Below, piece after piece: positions 28,256 through 37,417 of a DNA stretch of 64,000 nt. A model generated the notes under the pieces. That model was not told the DNA's origin, ran no database searches, and worked only from the letters and a program-made list of their open reading frames with translations. The stretch spans positions 28,236 through 92,235 of IMG/VR virus record IMGVR_UViG_3300043410_000565, one strand, 5' to 3'. Every line of letters begins with the position of its first letter. Position 1 is the stretch's first letter. Origin of the DNA: a virus. The position numbers and the translations under genes are program-made.

Positions 28256-28690
28256 TTATAGCCCAAGTTCTTTCTCTGTAATAACTTTAAACTCCCAACC
28301 ACGATCTTTAGCATATTCAGTGGCAGCTTTCCATTTGGCTTGGTTTTTCAAGAAACTGTATGATTCAGCTAAATACTTCTTGGTTCTTCTGCCTGGGAAT
28401 TCTGGCGGAGCAGTATATTTTAGTGGTTTAATCTCTATTAGATACACCCTAATAGATCCATCTCGTTGTTGAACCCTGATCTTAAAATCTATAAAGTAAC
28501 GGTGTAATTTGCCATCAGTTGGGCAAACGTATGGGATAACAGTTTCTTCTGAACTCCACCTTATTATCTGTGGATTTTTATCGCACCATAGAGCAAACCT
28601 TCGTTCCCAACCAGAACGGCATATAATATTAGAAACATCACCTGAGTATTTTTCAGGGTGTAACGGAGTGTACTTTGATTTATGGAACAT
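28256..28690 (-). CDS. 4: gp4-like head completion protein (nuclease fold)
   Basis: A 144-residue protein with RSGWERRFALWCDKNPQIIRWSSEETVIPYVCPTDGKLHRYFIDFKI in pieces, then YLIEIKPLKYTAPPEFPGRRTKKYLAE and QAKWKAATEYAKDRGWEFKVITEKELG. These match T4 gp4 (also called gp50/65), a head-completion protein with a PD-(D/E)XK-type fold; E, D and E-x-K residues are present (FIDFKI, YLIEIKP). ATG 28690 gives the family's usual N terminus; the frame is open to 28714. Confidence 0.85.
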   Translation of the reverse strand: MFHKSKYTPLHPEKYSGDVSNIICRSGWERRFALWCDKNPQIIRWSSEETVIPYVCPTDGKLHRYFIDFKIRVQQRDGSIRVYLIEIKPLKYTAPPEFPGRRTKKYLAESYSFLKNQAKWKAATEYAKDRGWEFKVITEKELGL

Positions 28691-28695
28691 AAATA
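28689..28695 (+). promoter_or_regulatory. Late-promoter-like ATAAATA upstream of gp48
   Basis: CATAAATATAG lies 36 bases before the gp48 start and differs from the T4 late consensus only at its first base. It overlaps the start codon of the divergent gp4 gene. Confidence 0.4.
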
Positions 28696-28714
28696 TAGAA
28701 AGCAAAATAACCAA

Positions 28715-28721
28715 TATTTAG
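28715..28721 (-). promoter_or_regulatory. Late-promoter-like CTAAATA upstream of gp4
   Basis: The minus strand reads CCTAAATATTGG 25 bases before the gp4 start. With the ATAAATA on the other strand it makes a compact divergent late control region. Confidence 0.45.
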
Positions 28722-28730
28722 GAAACCCAG

Positions 28731-29972
28731 ATGGATTTACTTGGTGCTATTAAAAACAAGATTCAAGGTGGCGTGGACAACGTGCAGCAAAAAGCTGCTG
28801 GCGTGGTAGACAATTTCAAGGACGCTGGTAAAGCGTTCGAACATAACTTGGCTAAACCCATGACTATCAACAAGATTGGTCCAAGAGCCTATGATGAGAC
28901 TATGGCAAAATACAGTATGGCGAGCCATATGTACCCAAACGATCTTTTAAGCCAGTCATATGCAGGTAATTACGCAGTATTCTACATCAATGTGTCTGAT
29001 GAGTCTAAGCTATTCACTCCAGAAGAAACAGTAGAACTCGACCCAAAGGTTGAAAAGAGATATAGAAGTAAATTCGTTGGTGGTTCTATTAACACAGCTG
29101 GCGTTGTAGGTGCAGCTGCTGCAGTTAACATTGGTGGTGGTATGGTTAAAGGTACTATCAACACTGTTGCTGGTAATAAAGGTAAAGACTCAAAAGATAA
29201 ATCTTCGGTTCTTGGTGGAGCACTTGGTGGCGCTGGCGATCAATTGGCGCCAACGATCGGTCTAGGTTTTGCTGCACAACAAGCTCCAAAATCATATAGA
29301 TTACAACGTAGATTAAAAACTGCTATCGCTCTTCACGTACCAAACCAATTGTCTGTTAGATATGGTACTCAATGGGGTGAAGAAGACACTGCCGCTGTTC
29401 AAGCAATTTATGACGCAGGTTCTAGTGCATTCGCTGCAGCTGCGCAAGAAAAAGGTGGTCTAGCAAAAATGGCTGGTGCCGCTGGCGCAGTTACTGGCGT
29501 TGGTACTGAAGCCATGGCGAACTATGGTTTAAGCAAGGCTAATAATGCGGGTGCTGTTTCTGCAGCCATGGGTATTGCCGCGAACCCAAAGAAAGAACAA
29601 ACATTCAAGGGTGTTGATTTCCGTAAGTTCACGTTTGATTATCAGTTCTACCCACGTAGTGCTGCTGAAGCTAGAAACGTGTTGAACATTATTGAAACAT
29701 TCAAGTTACATATGCATCCAGAGTTCAAAAGTGAACTAAACTATATCTGGATTTACCCTTCTGAATTCGACATCATCTATTACACAAACCATACAGAGAA
29801 CTTAAACCTTCACAGACATACATCATGTGTTCTTGAAGAATTAAGCGTAAACTATACACCAAACGGTGTTTATTCTACATTTGAGAACGGTATGCCGACT
29901 CAAATTAATATCTCAATGTCATTCAAAGAACTACAAATCCTTTCAAAGGAAACTGTAAAGGAAGGTCTATAA
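28731..29972 (+). CDS. 48: gp48-like baseplate tail-tube cap
   Basis: A 413-residue protein whose C-terminal half carries RKFTFDYQFYPRSAAEARNVLNIIETFKLHMHPEF in pieces, WIYPSEFDIIYY and SVNYTPNGVYSTFENGMPTQINISMSFKELQ. That is the T4 gp48/gp54-type tube-cap domain. The N-terminal part (residues 1-290) has glycine/alanine-rich hydrophobic stretches that are longer than in T4 gp48 (364 residues). It caps the hub and starts the tube. It opens the plus-strand baseplate block. Confidence 0.82.
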   Translation: MDLLGAIKNKIQGGVDNVQQKAAGVVDNFKDAGKAFEHNLAKPMTINKIGPRAYDETMAKYSMASHMYPNDLLSQSYAGNYAVFYINVSDESKLFTPEETVELDPKVEKRYRSKFVGGSINTAGVVGAAAAVNIGGGMVKGTINTVAGNKGKDSKDKSSVLGGALGGAGDQLAPTIGLGFAAQQAPKSYRLQRRLKTAIALHVPNQLSVRYGTQWGEEDTAAVQAIYDAGSSAFAAAAQEKGGLAKMAGAAGAVTGVGTEAMANYGLSKANNAGAVSAAMGIAANPKKEQTFKGVDFRKFTFDYQFYPRSAAEARNVLNIIETFKLHMHPEFKSELNYIWIYPSEFDIIYYTNHTENLNLHRHTSCVLEELSVNYTPNGVYSTFENGMPTQINISMSFKELQILSKETVKEGL

Positions 29973-29973
29973 A

Positions 29974-30789
29974 ATGTACTTTAAAGATTTCCCTAAATTC
30001 TTATATGATTTTAATTATGGTGATGGTAAAACAAAAACAACTATTGTTTCTGATATCACCCGCAACGTTCGTCTTAGAAAAGAGATTCTAAGAAACGTAA
30101 CTATCTTTGATGAATATGATATCCAAGACGGTGAAACACCAGAGATTATCGCAGAGAAGTTCTATGGTACTCCAGAGTACCACTGGATTGTTATGCTAAC
30201 AAATGACAAGTATGATTGGATCACTGATTTTCCATTAACAGAAACCCAATTAGTCAAACATACACAAGACGTGTATAACCCCCAGCTGTCATCTAATGAT
30301 TGGTATTGGGACGTGCATGAAGATGGTATCACGTATATTCACATTAAGATTACAAGCACGGACGTTCCATTTGAGCTTGCATATCTAACTGCTCCAGTGA
30401 AGATTACTTTATCTGACGCAACTAAACAATTTGTTAAGGTTATCAATTTCCCAACTGATCCAATTGGATTAGAAGAGACTACTCAGTACTTCTATTTCCC
30501 ATACATCGAACCATGGGATATTACTCAATTTGGTAAACCAGGAGCTACTGCAACATCAGGTGTTGGCGCCATTACAATTTACGTTGATACAGAGGGTAGA
30601 GAAAACAACCCCGTGATGTATGTTAACCAACAAGGTTATGTTGTGAATGCTGATCCAACAAATACCAACTTGATTCCACTTTCTGGCGAAGAAGTTGTTC
30701 GTATTGAGAACGATTTGAAGCGTCGAATCCGTTTAATTTCCCCAGAACTAATTGAAGTTGTTATCCGAAATTATGAAGAATTGCTATGA
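29974..30789 (+). CDS. 53: gp53-like baseplate wedge subunit
   Basis: A 271-residue protein beginning FKDFPKFLYDFNYGDGKTKT, then NVTIFDEYDIQDGETPEIIAEKFYGTPEYHWIVMLTNDKYDW in pieces. This is the signature of the gp53 wedge family, with a LysM-like N-terminal fold. It joins the wedges to the hub. It starts one base after gp48 ends and overlaps the next gene by four bases. Confidence 0.92.
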   Translation: MYFKDFPKFLYDFNYGDGKTKTTIVSDITRNVRLRKEILRNVTIFDEYDIQDGETPEIIAEKFYGTPEYHWIVMLTNDKYDWITDFPLTETQLVKHTQDVYNPQLSSNDWYWDVHEDGITYIHIKITSTDVPFELAYLTAPVKITLSDATKQFVKVINFPTDPIGLEETTQYFYFPYIEPWDITQFGKPGATATSGVGAITIYVDTEGRENNPVMYVNQQGYVVNADPTNTNLIPLSGEEVVRIENDLKRRIRLISPELIEVVIRNYEELL

Positions 30790-32063
30790 GTTTTAATCCT
30801 AAAAATACATTAAGGTTTGCTGGCGACGTTAACATTGAGAGCGTCGTCATCACAACACCGAAAGGTGTTTACCAGAACGTCACTGGGCAAACTTTAGCTA
30901 TTAACGTGTATGAAGATATCTTCTCACCGTTTATTACAGGGTCACTAATCCTGAAAGAGTCATTTGACTTCTCTAACATGTTCCCATTAGTTGGCGAAGA
31001 AGTTCTTGACTTGGTAGTTACAACACCACAGATTCCAACTGGTAAAATTTCAGGCAGATTCCATATCTATAAAATGAGTAATAAAACTCAAGTTGGCGAT
31101 AAGACAACCATGTACGAGTTGAATTTTATTTCAATCGAATCGCTTATTGATATGAACAAAAAGGTCAGTAAAGTTTACAGTGGTAAAATTTCTGACCTTA
31201 TCAAACAGTTCATCGTTGACCAAGTTGACGGTATGGAAAGCGAGAAACAGTATGTGATCGAGAATACTAGAAACTCTATCAAATACATTTCAAACTTCTG
31301 GAATCCAATTAAGAATCTAACATTCTTGGCAGATAACGCCATCTCCGAAACTCAATCTCCATCTTTCCTTTTCTTTGAAAACAGAGATGGCTTTAACTTT
31401 AGATCTCTGGAAAACCTCTACAAAGGTAACGTTGTTCAGAAGTTTACACGTGACCGATACACTCGTGATAACTTTGACTTGGGTGGTAACGCACTTAACA
31501 TCACGGAAGATTACAAACGTATCGTTGATTATACAATCGTTGATTCGTATGACTACATTGATAGATTGCGTTCTGGTATGTTATCATCAAAGTTGATGTC
31601 GTATGACTCAACTAAGAAGACTTATACTGTCAAGAACTATTCAGCCACAAGTAGATTTTCTTCACAGATTCACTTAAACCCGCACCCACTGTTCAGCGAA
31701 AAGCCAGTATCTCGTGCGGTATCTAAGTTCTTCTTATACCCACGTGCGTTTGAAACATTTACTTCTTTCGGTGACACAACCAACGCCAGAATTATTCAAG
31801 AACGAACATCGTTTCTTAAAATGGCAGAAGCTCAAAAATTAAACATCACAGTTCCTGGGAGATGCGATTATACAGTTGGTCAAGTAGTTGAACTTTTCCT
31901 AACTAAAAATCAACCAATTAAAAAGAGCGAAACACAAGATGAAATTACCGATAAGATTCTATCAGGTAAGTATTTGATTTCCGCAATTAATCATAGCATC
32001 AAGCACAGCGGTCATGACTGTATCCTTGAGCTAGTAAAAGATTCTTCAATGAAAGCAGCGTAA
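30786..32063 (+). CDS. 27: gp27-like baseplate hub subunit
   Basis: A 425-residue protein with the N-terminal LAINVYEDIFSPFITGSLILKESFD, then LVGEEVLDLVV and YELNFISIESLIDMNKKVSK. That layout resembles the hub protein gp27 of T4-like cyanophages (T4 gp27 has 391 residues). It binds gp5 and forms the trimer base of the cell-puncturing device. It lies directly before gp5, as expected. Confidence 0.82.
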   Translation: MSFNPKNTLRFAGDVNIESVVITTPKGVYQNVTGQTLAINVYEDIFSPFITGSLILKESFDFSNMFPLVGEEVLDLVVTTPQIPTGKISGRFHIYKMSNKTQVGDKTTMYELNFISIESLIDMNKKVSKVYSGKISDLIKQFIVDQVDGMESEKQYVIENTRNSIKYISNFWNPIKNLTFLADNAISETQSPSFLFFENRDGFNFRSLENLYKGNVVQKFTRDRYTRDNFDLGGNALNITEDYKRIVDYTIVDSYDYIDRLRSGMLSSKLMSYDSTKKTYTVKNYSATSRFSSQIHLNPHPLFSEKPVSRAVSKFFLYPRAFETFTSFGDTTNARIIQERTSFLKMAEAQKLNITVPGRCDYTVGQVVELFLTKNQPIKKSETQDEITDKILSGKYLISAINHSIKHSGHDCILELVKDSSMKAA

Positions 32064-32065
32064 TT

Positions 32066-35000
32066 ATGCAAATTTATTTTGGTATTGTTGAAAATAGAAA
32101 CGACCCACTAACGCTAGGACGTTGTCAAGTTCGCGTGGTGGGTTTACATACTCACGACAAGAACTTACTTCCAACATCAGACTTACCATGGTGCGCTTCA
32201 ATGCAACCAACCACATCCGCTGCGATGAATGGTATTGGATATACTCCAATTGGTCCAGTTGAGGGTACTTCCGTTGTTGTAACATATCTTGACGATTCTA
32301 TGCAACAGGGTCTTATACTTGGTTCTGTTGGTGGTATTGCTACTGAACCAGTACCGATTGACTATGATGACTCTGGACCAATTTTAAAATCTGATGATGT
32401 AAAATCAATTTCTTTACGCTCAGTTCCTGGTCCAACGAACGGAAATTCTATTAAGTTCTACGATCCAAACTCATCTAGAACTAACCTTACAACTGAACTA
32501 AAAGCCAACATGCGTGTTATTGGTTATGGTATTCCCGACGGTACTACAATCGTTTCAGTTGATAGCGGCACGCAAATTACAATCTCCACACAGGTTAGAG
32601 ATTTTGGCGAGAACATCATTGACTTCATGCCGCCACCAACTAACGCTGCGGCTGTTGTTGAATCAAAGACTCTAGTTTCAGCCAGCACTGTTGCTGATAA
32701 AGCCGCAGATGTTAAACCTTCTGCTGTTAATAGTTCAATTCCAACTATCCCTCCACCAAAATCAGTAAGTAACCAGACAAAGGCTTCCGAAGGTATTAAG
32801 GCTCTTATTGCCGCATGTGATAAAGTTGGTCTAACAACCAAAGAACAGAAATGTGCGTTGTTGGGTATTGCTGGCGGTGAATCTGGATGGATTCCGCAAA
32901 AAGAAAGTTACAACTACAGCCCAACACGCCTCAGAGAAGTATTCCCGAAGGCAACTGACGAACAAATTCAGAAATATGCTAATGCCCAAACTAAGGGTAT
33001 GGCCAGAGAAGAATTCTTCTCTTTCTTCTATGGTCCAACATTCCGTGGAAAAGGATTCTTGGGTAACAAGACTGATGAAGACGGTGGAAAATATTATGGT
33101 CGCGGTTTCATTCAACTGACTGGACGATCTAACTATCTACAGTTTCAAAATGAAGCAAAGAAGAATGGCGTTGATATTAATCTAGTTGATGACCCAGATT
33201 CTCTTGACGCTGATATTAACGTATCAGCGCTTGTGGCTGCTCTTTACATTAAAAAGAGAACGCCATCTACAGCTAACCCAAACGCATCCCCTGGGTATTT
33301 TGAAGCTGCAAAAAATGGAGTTGGTGTAAACCCAGCAAACATTGCTGCTAAGAAATTACGATTCTATGAGTATTTCTATGGTGATGTTGGTTCTGGTTCT
33401 CACAGAAAAGACGCAGGTGCAGAAGCACCATCTGCACCAGAAGATACAACAGCTATTAACAATTTCCAACCTGGTCCATCAGAGAAGTCTATTACTTCTG
33501 GTTCATTCTCAATTGGTTTCCGTGACCCAAATAACAAATATCCATTGAAAGATTACATTGGAGAGTCTGACGTTAACCGTCTAGCCCGTGGTGTAATCGA
33601 GGGCACTATTATCGGTGATAAAGATGCTTCCAGAAAGATGGGTATTCCACGTGCCCTTGGTGGTGGTGAATGGAACCAACCAATGGCTCCATTTGGCGCA
33701 CAATATCCATACAATAAAGTATTTGAATCTGAATCTGGCCATGTTCAAGAATTCGACGACACACCTGGGCAAGAACGTGTTAATACATACCACCGTTCTG
33801 GTACATTTACTGAAATTGACGCCAACGGCACACAGGTCAATTACATCGTTGGTGACAATTACATCTTGATGGAATCTAACGGTTGTATTCACGTTGCTGG
33901 TGAGTGTAATATCACAGTTGATGGTAATGTTAACCTGTTCGCTCGTTCAGATTTGAACGCACAGGTTTCTGGTAATGCCACTGTTGAAGTTGGTAATAAC
34001 GCCAACGTTGGTGTCGCTAATGATATAACTCTTGCAGTTGGCGGAGATATGCAAACATACGTTGCTGGTAAATATCAAGTTACTGCTGCGGAAGGTATTG
34101 AGTTCGTGTCAAACAAGAGCGTTAACGTTCAATCTACTGAAGAGATTAGTATTAAATCCAAGACAATTAAAGCTGACGCTTCTTCTGAATTCAACGCAAA
34201 AGCTGGTTCAGCTGTAAAAGTTTCTGGCTCAACAGTTAATGTTAAAGGTTCTGGCGCTGTCAACGTTGACTATGGTACATACAACCTTGGCACTGGCGCA
34301 GCGCAAGCTGCCTCTGAAGCCACTGCAGTTACTGCTCTGGAATTAACACCTCCAGCAGCTGGCGATGCTTTATATACATCACCAGAATATTTGGTTCCAC
34401 CACCAAGACAGTTTGAGAATAATAGTCCAATTGAAACGCCAGACGACTGGAATACCCCAGAAGGTAGGGCAGTTCTTGGCGCCATGGCTAGAACCGAAGG
34501 TGTGGAAAATCCACCCGCTGCGAGTTCAGAGGAAACTTCTGCGCCAACTGGTGGTAGCCAGTCTGCTGCAGTTAAGGCTGACTGTGCGATTATCTACACA
34601 ACTAAAGACTTCACGAAAGACTATCGCTTATCTAAGAACTTCACTCTTGGTATGATGATTGCAGATAACAGACACTTGTTACAATCCCAAATGTTGAAGC
34701 CTAATAAGCAATCTAATGAACGTCTATACACTGTACAAGAAATTGTATGTAATATGGCGCACTTGGCTCAGAACGTTCTAGAACCAGGGTTAGCATTCTT
34801 CCCAGAAGGCTTGAATGGTTACAAGAAGCTATGGCATATTACATCTGGTTACCGATTGAAGGGTGTTGTACCACACGAGTCGCCAACATCTGATCACTGT
34901 AAGGGTCACTGTGTGGATATTTCTCTTGGTAACGGGTCATCTATGTTCCAGTTCAACTACAAGTTAGCCAAGCAACTTGAAGCTGCTATTATCTACGACC

Positions 35001-35167
35001 AGTTGATTCTAGAATACCAATCCCCTGATAAGTGTTGGGTTCATATTGGTTATAAGCCAGAAGGAAATCGTAGACAAGCATTTACGATGATCAACCACGT
35101 GTATGATCCAAACAGTAAAGGGTTTGTACTTTTATCTGGTTCAGTACCTCAAGTTTCAAAGAAATAA
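32066..35167 (+). CDS. 5: gp5-like cell-puncturing spike with two wall-degrading domains
   Basis: A 1033-residue protein. Residues 1-100 form the gp5 OB domain (GIVENRNDPLTLGRCQVRV, DLPWCASMQPTTSAAMNGIG). Residues about 240-455 are a GH19-type (chitinase/lysozyme-like) domain with E271 in GGESGWIP and GRGFIQLTGRSNY near 344. This replaces the GH24 lysozyme of T4 gp5. Residues about 560-760 are the beta-helix spike (GDNYILMESNG and repeated NVNLFARSDL-type strands). The C-terminal 190 residues carry SDHCKGHCVDIS near 941 and WVHIGY near 990, the zinc-ligand pattern of M15A-type peptidases. The spike therefore seems to hold both a glycosidase and a peptidase. Confidence 0.88.
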   Translation: MQIYFGIVENRNDPLTLGRCQVRVVGLHTHDKNLLPTSDLPWCASMQPTTSAAMNGIGYTPIGPVEGTSVVVTYLDDSMQQGLILGSVGGIATEPVPIDYDDSGPILKSDDVKSISLRSVPGPTNGNSIKFYDPNSSRTNLTTELKANMRVIGYGIPDGTTIVSVDSGTQITISTQVRDFGENIIDFMPPPTNAAAVVESKTLVSASTVADKAADVKPSAVNSSIPTIPPPKSVSNQTKASEGIKALIAACDKVGLTTKEQKCALLGIAGGESGWIPQKESYNYSPTRLREVFPKATDEQIQKYANAQTKGMAREEFFSFFYGPTFRGKGFLGNKTDEDGGKYYGRGFIQLTGRSNYLQFQNEAKKNGVDINLVDDPDSLDADINVSALVAALYIKKRTPSTANPNASPGYFEAAKNGVGVNPANIAAKKLRFYEYFYGDVGSGSHRKDAGAEAPSAPEDTTAINNFQPGPSEKSITSGSFSIGFRDPNNKYPLKDYIGESDVNRLARGVIEGTIIGDKDASRKMGIPRALGGGEWNQPMAPFGAQYPYNKVFESESGHVQEFDDTPGQERVNTYHRSGTFTEIDANGTQVNYIVGDNYILMESNGCIHVAGECNITVDGNVNLFARSDLNAQVSGNATVEVGNNANVGVANDITLAVGGDMQTYVAGKYQVTAAEGIEFVSNKSVNVQSTEEISIKSKTIKADASSEFNAKAGSAVKVSGSTVNVKGSGAVNVDYGTYNLGTGAAQAASEATAVTALELTPPAAGDALYTSPEYLVPPPRQFENNSPIETPDDWNTPEGRAVLGAMARTEGVENPPAASSEETSAPTGGSQSAAVKADCAIIYTTKDFTKDYRLSKNFTLGMMIADNRHLLQSQMLKPNKQSNERLYTVQEIVCNMAHLAQNVLEPGLAFFPEGLNGYKKLWHITSGYRLKGVVPHESPTSDHCKGHCVDISLGNGSSMFQFNYKLAKQLEAAIIYDQLILEYQSPDKCWVHIGYKPEGNRRQAFTMINHVYDPNSKGFVLLSGSVPQVSKK

Positions 35168-35179
35168 TAAAGTGGAAAC

Positions 35180-35186
35180 CTAAATA
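35180..35186 (+). promoter_or_regulatory. Late-promoter-like CTAAATA before gp25
   Basis: CCTAAATAAG sits six bases before the gp25 start in a 25-base gap, so the message would be nearly leaderless if the motif acts as a late promoter. Confidence 0.5.
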
Positions 35187-35192
35187 AGAGAT

Positions 35193-35585
35193 ATGGCAAG
35201 AAATACAAGAATCTTCTCGGATCTAGATCTGAATTTTACCCCGCACCCTGTGACGGGGGATTTAGTCCGCAAGTACGACGAGAATGCTATAAAGCAATCT
35301 ATCAAAAACCTCATCATGACTAGGCACTATGAGAGACCGTTCCATAGTGAAATGGGTTCTCCGATTAGAGAATTACTATTTGATTTGATCACACCCGTGA
35401 CAGCGTTAATGGTTAGAAGAGCAATCATTGACTTAATCTCTAATTTCGAGCCAAGAGTTAAACTGCTTGGGGTAGAGGTTATCCCGTCAGAAGAAAACAA
35501 CTCACTGTATGTCTCTATTACATTTAAAATTGTAAATACAGAATCACCACTTTCCCTAGAGTTTTTACTTGAAAGAACACGATAA
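35193..35585 (+). CDS. 25: gp25-like baseplate wedge subunit
   Basis: A 130-residue protein with NFTPHPVTGDLVRKYDENAIKQSIKNLIMTRHYERPF in pieces, SPIRELLFDLITP and the sheath-initiator motif NFEPRVKL. This matches T4 gp25 (132 residues), which starts sheath assembly. It precedes gp6 with a one-base overlap, as in T4-like phages. Confidence 0.93.
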   Translation: MARNTRIFSDLDLNFTPHPVTGDLVRKYDENAIKQSIKNLIMTRHYERPFHSEMGSPIRELLFDLITPVTALMVRRAIIDLISNFEPRVKLLGVEVIPSEENNSLYVSITFKIVNTESPLSLEFLLERTR

Positions 35586-37417
35586 TGGCTTTCTCAAAAA
35601 GAATTAAAGTAAGCGAACTAGATTTTGACACGATTAAGTCAAACCTTAAAAATTTCCTTAGAGGTCAAGAACAATTTCAAGACTATGATTTTGACGGCTC
35701 TTCGTTTTCTATCTTATTAGACTTACTAGCATATAACACTCACTACAACTCGATCTATACTAACCTTGCAGTCAACGAAATGTTCCTTGACTCCGCAAGT
35801 AAGCGTTCTTCTGTTGTTTCGTTAGCTAAGATGTTGGGTTATACCCCAAACTCTGCAACCTGCGCGAAAGCGTATGTTAATGCTACTGTTACTGCCCCAA
35901 CATATAACCAAGACGTTGTAACCTTACAAGCGGGTCAACCATTCTTGACATCTATTGACGGTGTTTCTTACACTTTCTACAACCAAGACGACGTTACAAC
36001 TGTTGCTGCTGGTGGCTTCTATACCTTCTCTAACATTGAATTGATTGAGGGTATTCCACTTCGCTATAATTACTACATCGGCAAAGGTCAGAAATATGTT
36101 CTACCTAACAACAACGTTGACCTTACTACACTGAAAGTTAAGATTCGTGAAACTCCAACAGACGATACATTTACTGTATATACGTTGGCAGATTCTATGA
36201 CATCTCTAAGTGCCACAACGAAAGCATACTTCATTAAAGAATTAGATGATGGTTTATATGAAATCTATTTCGGTGATGGTGTTGTTGGTTTCAAACCAGA
36301 AGATGGTAACTACCTCTCTTTTGAATATTACGTTTCTTCTTTAGAAGCCCCTAATGGCGCAAACACATTCTCATATGCTGGATCTGCTATTTTGGGTTCT
36401 GGTTTAACTGTTGTTGCTAACACTCCAGCTTTGGGTGGCGCATCGCCAGAAGACGTTGACGCTATCAAGTATAATGCACCACGTATGTTCGCTGCACAGA
36501 ACCGTGCAGTTACAACTGAAGACTATAAAGCCTTGATCTTCAAGAACTTCCCGCAAGCAGCTTCAGTTGTTGTTTGGGGTGGTGAGGATAATGATCCGCC
36601 GATTTATGGCAAGACATTCATTTGTATCAAACCAACTGATACTAACAAACTAACTGAAGCCCAAAAAGACTTCATTAAAAATAACATCATTGCTCCAAAG
36701 TCTATCGTTTCTATTACGCCAGAGTTCGTTGATCCTGAATACTTCAACGTCCAAATTAACGTGACTGCATATTATAATGCTAAGATTTCAGATAAAACTC
36801 CAGCTCAGTTGGAAACAATTATTCGCGACTCGATCACAGCATACGATGACGAGAACCTGAAACGCTTCGATGGTATTCTTCGTTACTCTCAGTTAGTGCG
36901 TTTGGTTGATGATGCTGATCAAGCTATCGTGAACAACACAACCAAGGTTCTAGTACGTCGCGAGTTTACTCCACGATACAACCTTTCTTCTGAGTATAAG
37001 TTGAACATGATTAACCCGATCTATCGTTCAACTGTTCCTGATGAATCTGTACTATCAACTGGTTTCTATATCCCAGAATCAGCGAACGTTCACTATATCG
37101 ACGACGATGGCCAAGGAAACTTGCGTTTATTCTACTTTGATGCGAACCAAAATAAATATATCGTAAACCCAACAATCGGTAGTGTAAATTATGATAAGGG
37201 TACTTTAGTTATCCGCAACTTGGTTATTACTTCGATGGCTGAAGCAAAGTTTGAACTTATCTTGAAGCCTGAGTCTTATGACGTTATCACTGCTTACAAC
37301 CAGATTGTACAAATTGACCGTGCTCACTTAACAGTGAACGTAATTAACGATATGACAGCAGCTGGTTCGAACCAAGCAGGTAAGAACTATATCTTTACTT
37401 CAATTAGAAACACATAA
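35585..37417 (+). CDS. 6: gp6-like baseplate wedge subunit
   Basis: A 610-residue protein with NLKNFLRGQEQFQDYDFDGSSFSILLDLLAYNTHYNSIYTNLAVNEMFLDSASKRSSVVSLAKMLGY in pieces, the standard gp6/baseplate-J opening, and the central ATTEDYKALI and KTFICIKPT blocks. Six heterodimers of gp6 with gp7 form the wedge ring that opens on contraction. Length is close to T4 gp6 (660 residues). Confidence 0.92.
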   Translation: MAFSKRIKVSELDFDTIKSNLKNFLRGQEQFQDYDFDGSSFSILLDLLAYNTHYNSIYTNLAVNEMFLDSASKRSSVVSLAKMLGYTPNSATCAKAYVNATVTAPTYNQDVVTLQAGQPFLTSIDGVSYTFYNQDDVTTVAAGGFYTFSNIELIEGIPLRYNYYIGKGQKYVLPNNNVDLTTLKVKIRETPTDDTFTVYTLADSMTSLSATTKAYFIKELDDGLYEIYFGDGVVGFKPEDGNYLSFEYYVSSLEAPNGANTFSYAGSAILGSGLTVVANTPALGGASPEDVDAIKYNAPRMFAAQNRAVTTEDYKALIFKNFPQAASVVVWGGEDNDPPIYGKTFICIKPTDTNKLTEAQKDFIKNNIIAPKSIVSITPEFVDPEYFNVQINVTAYYNAKISDKTPAQLETIIRDSITAYDDENLKRFDGILRYSQLVRLVDDADQAIVNNTTKVLVRREFTPRYNLSSEYKLNMINPIYRSTVPDESVLSTGFYIPESANVHYIDDDGQGNLRLFYFDANQNKYIVNPTIGSVNYDKGTLVIRNLVITSMAEAKFELILKPESYDVITAYNQIVQIDRAHLTVNVINDMTAAGSNQAGKNYIFTSIRNT

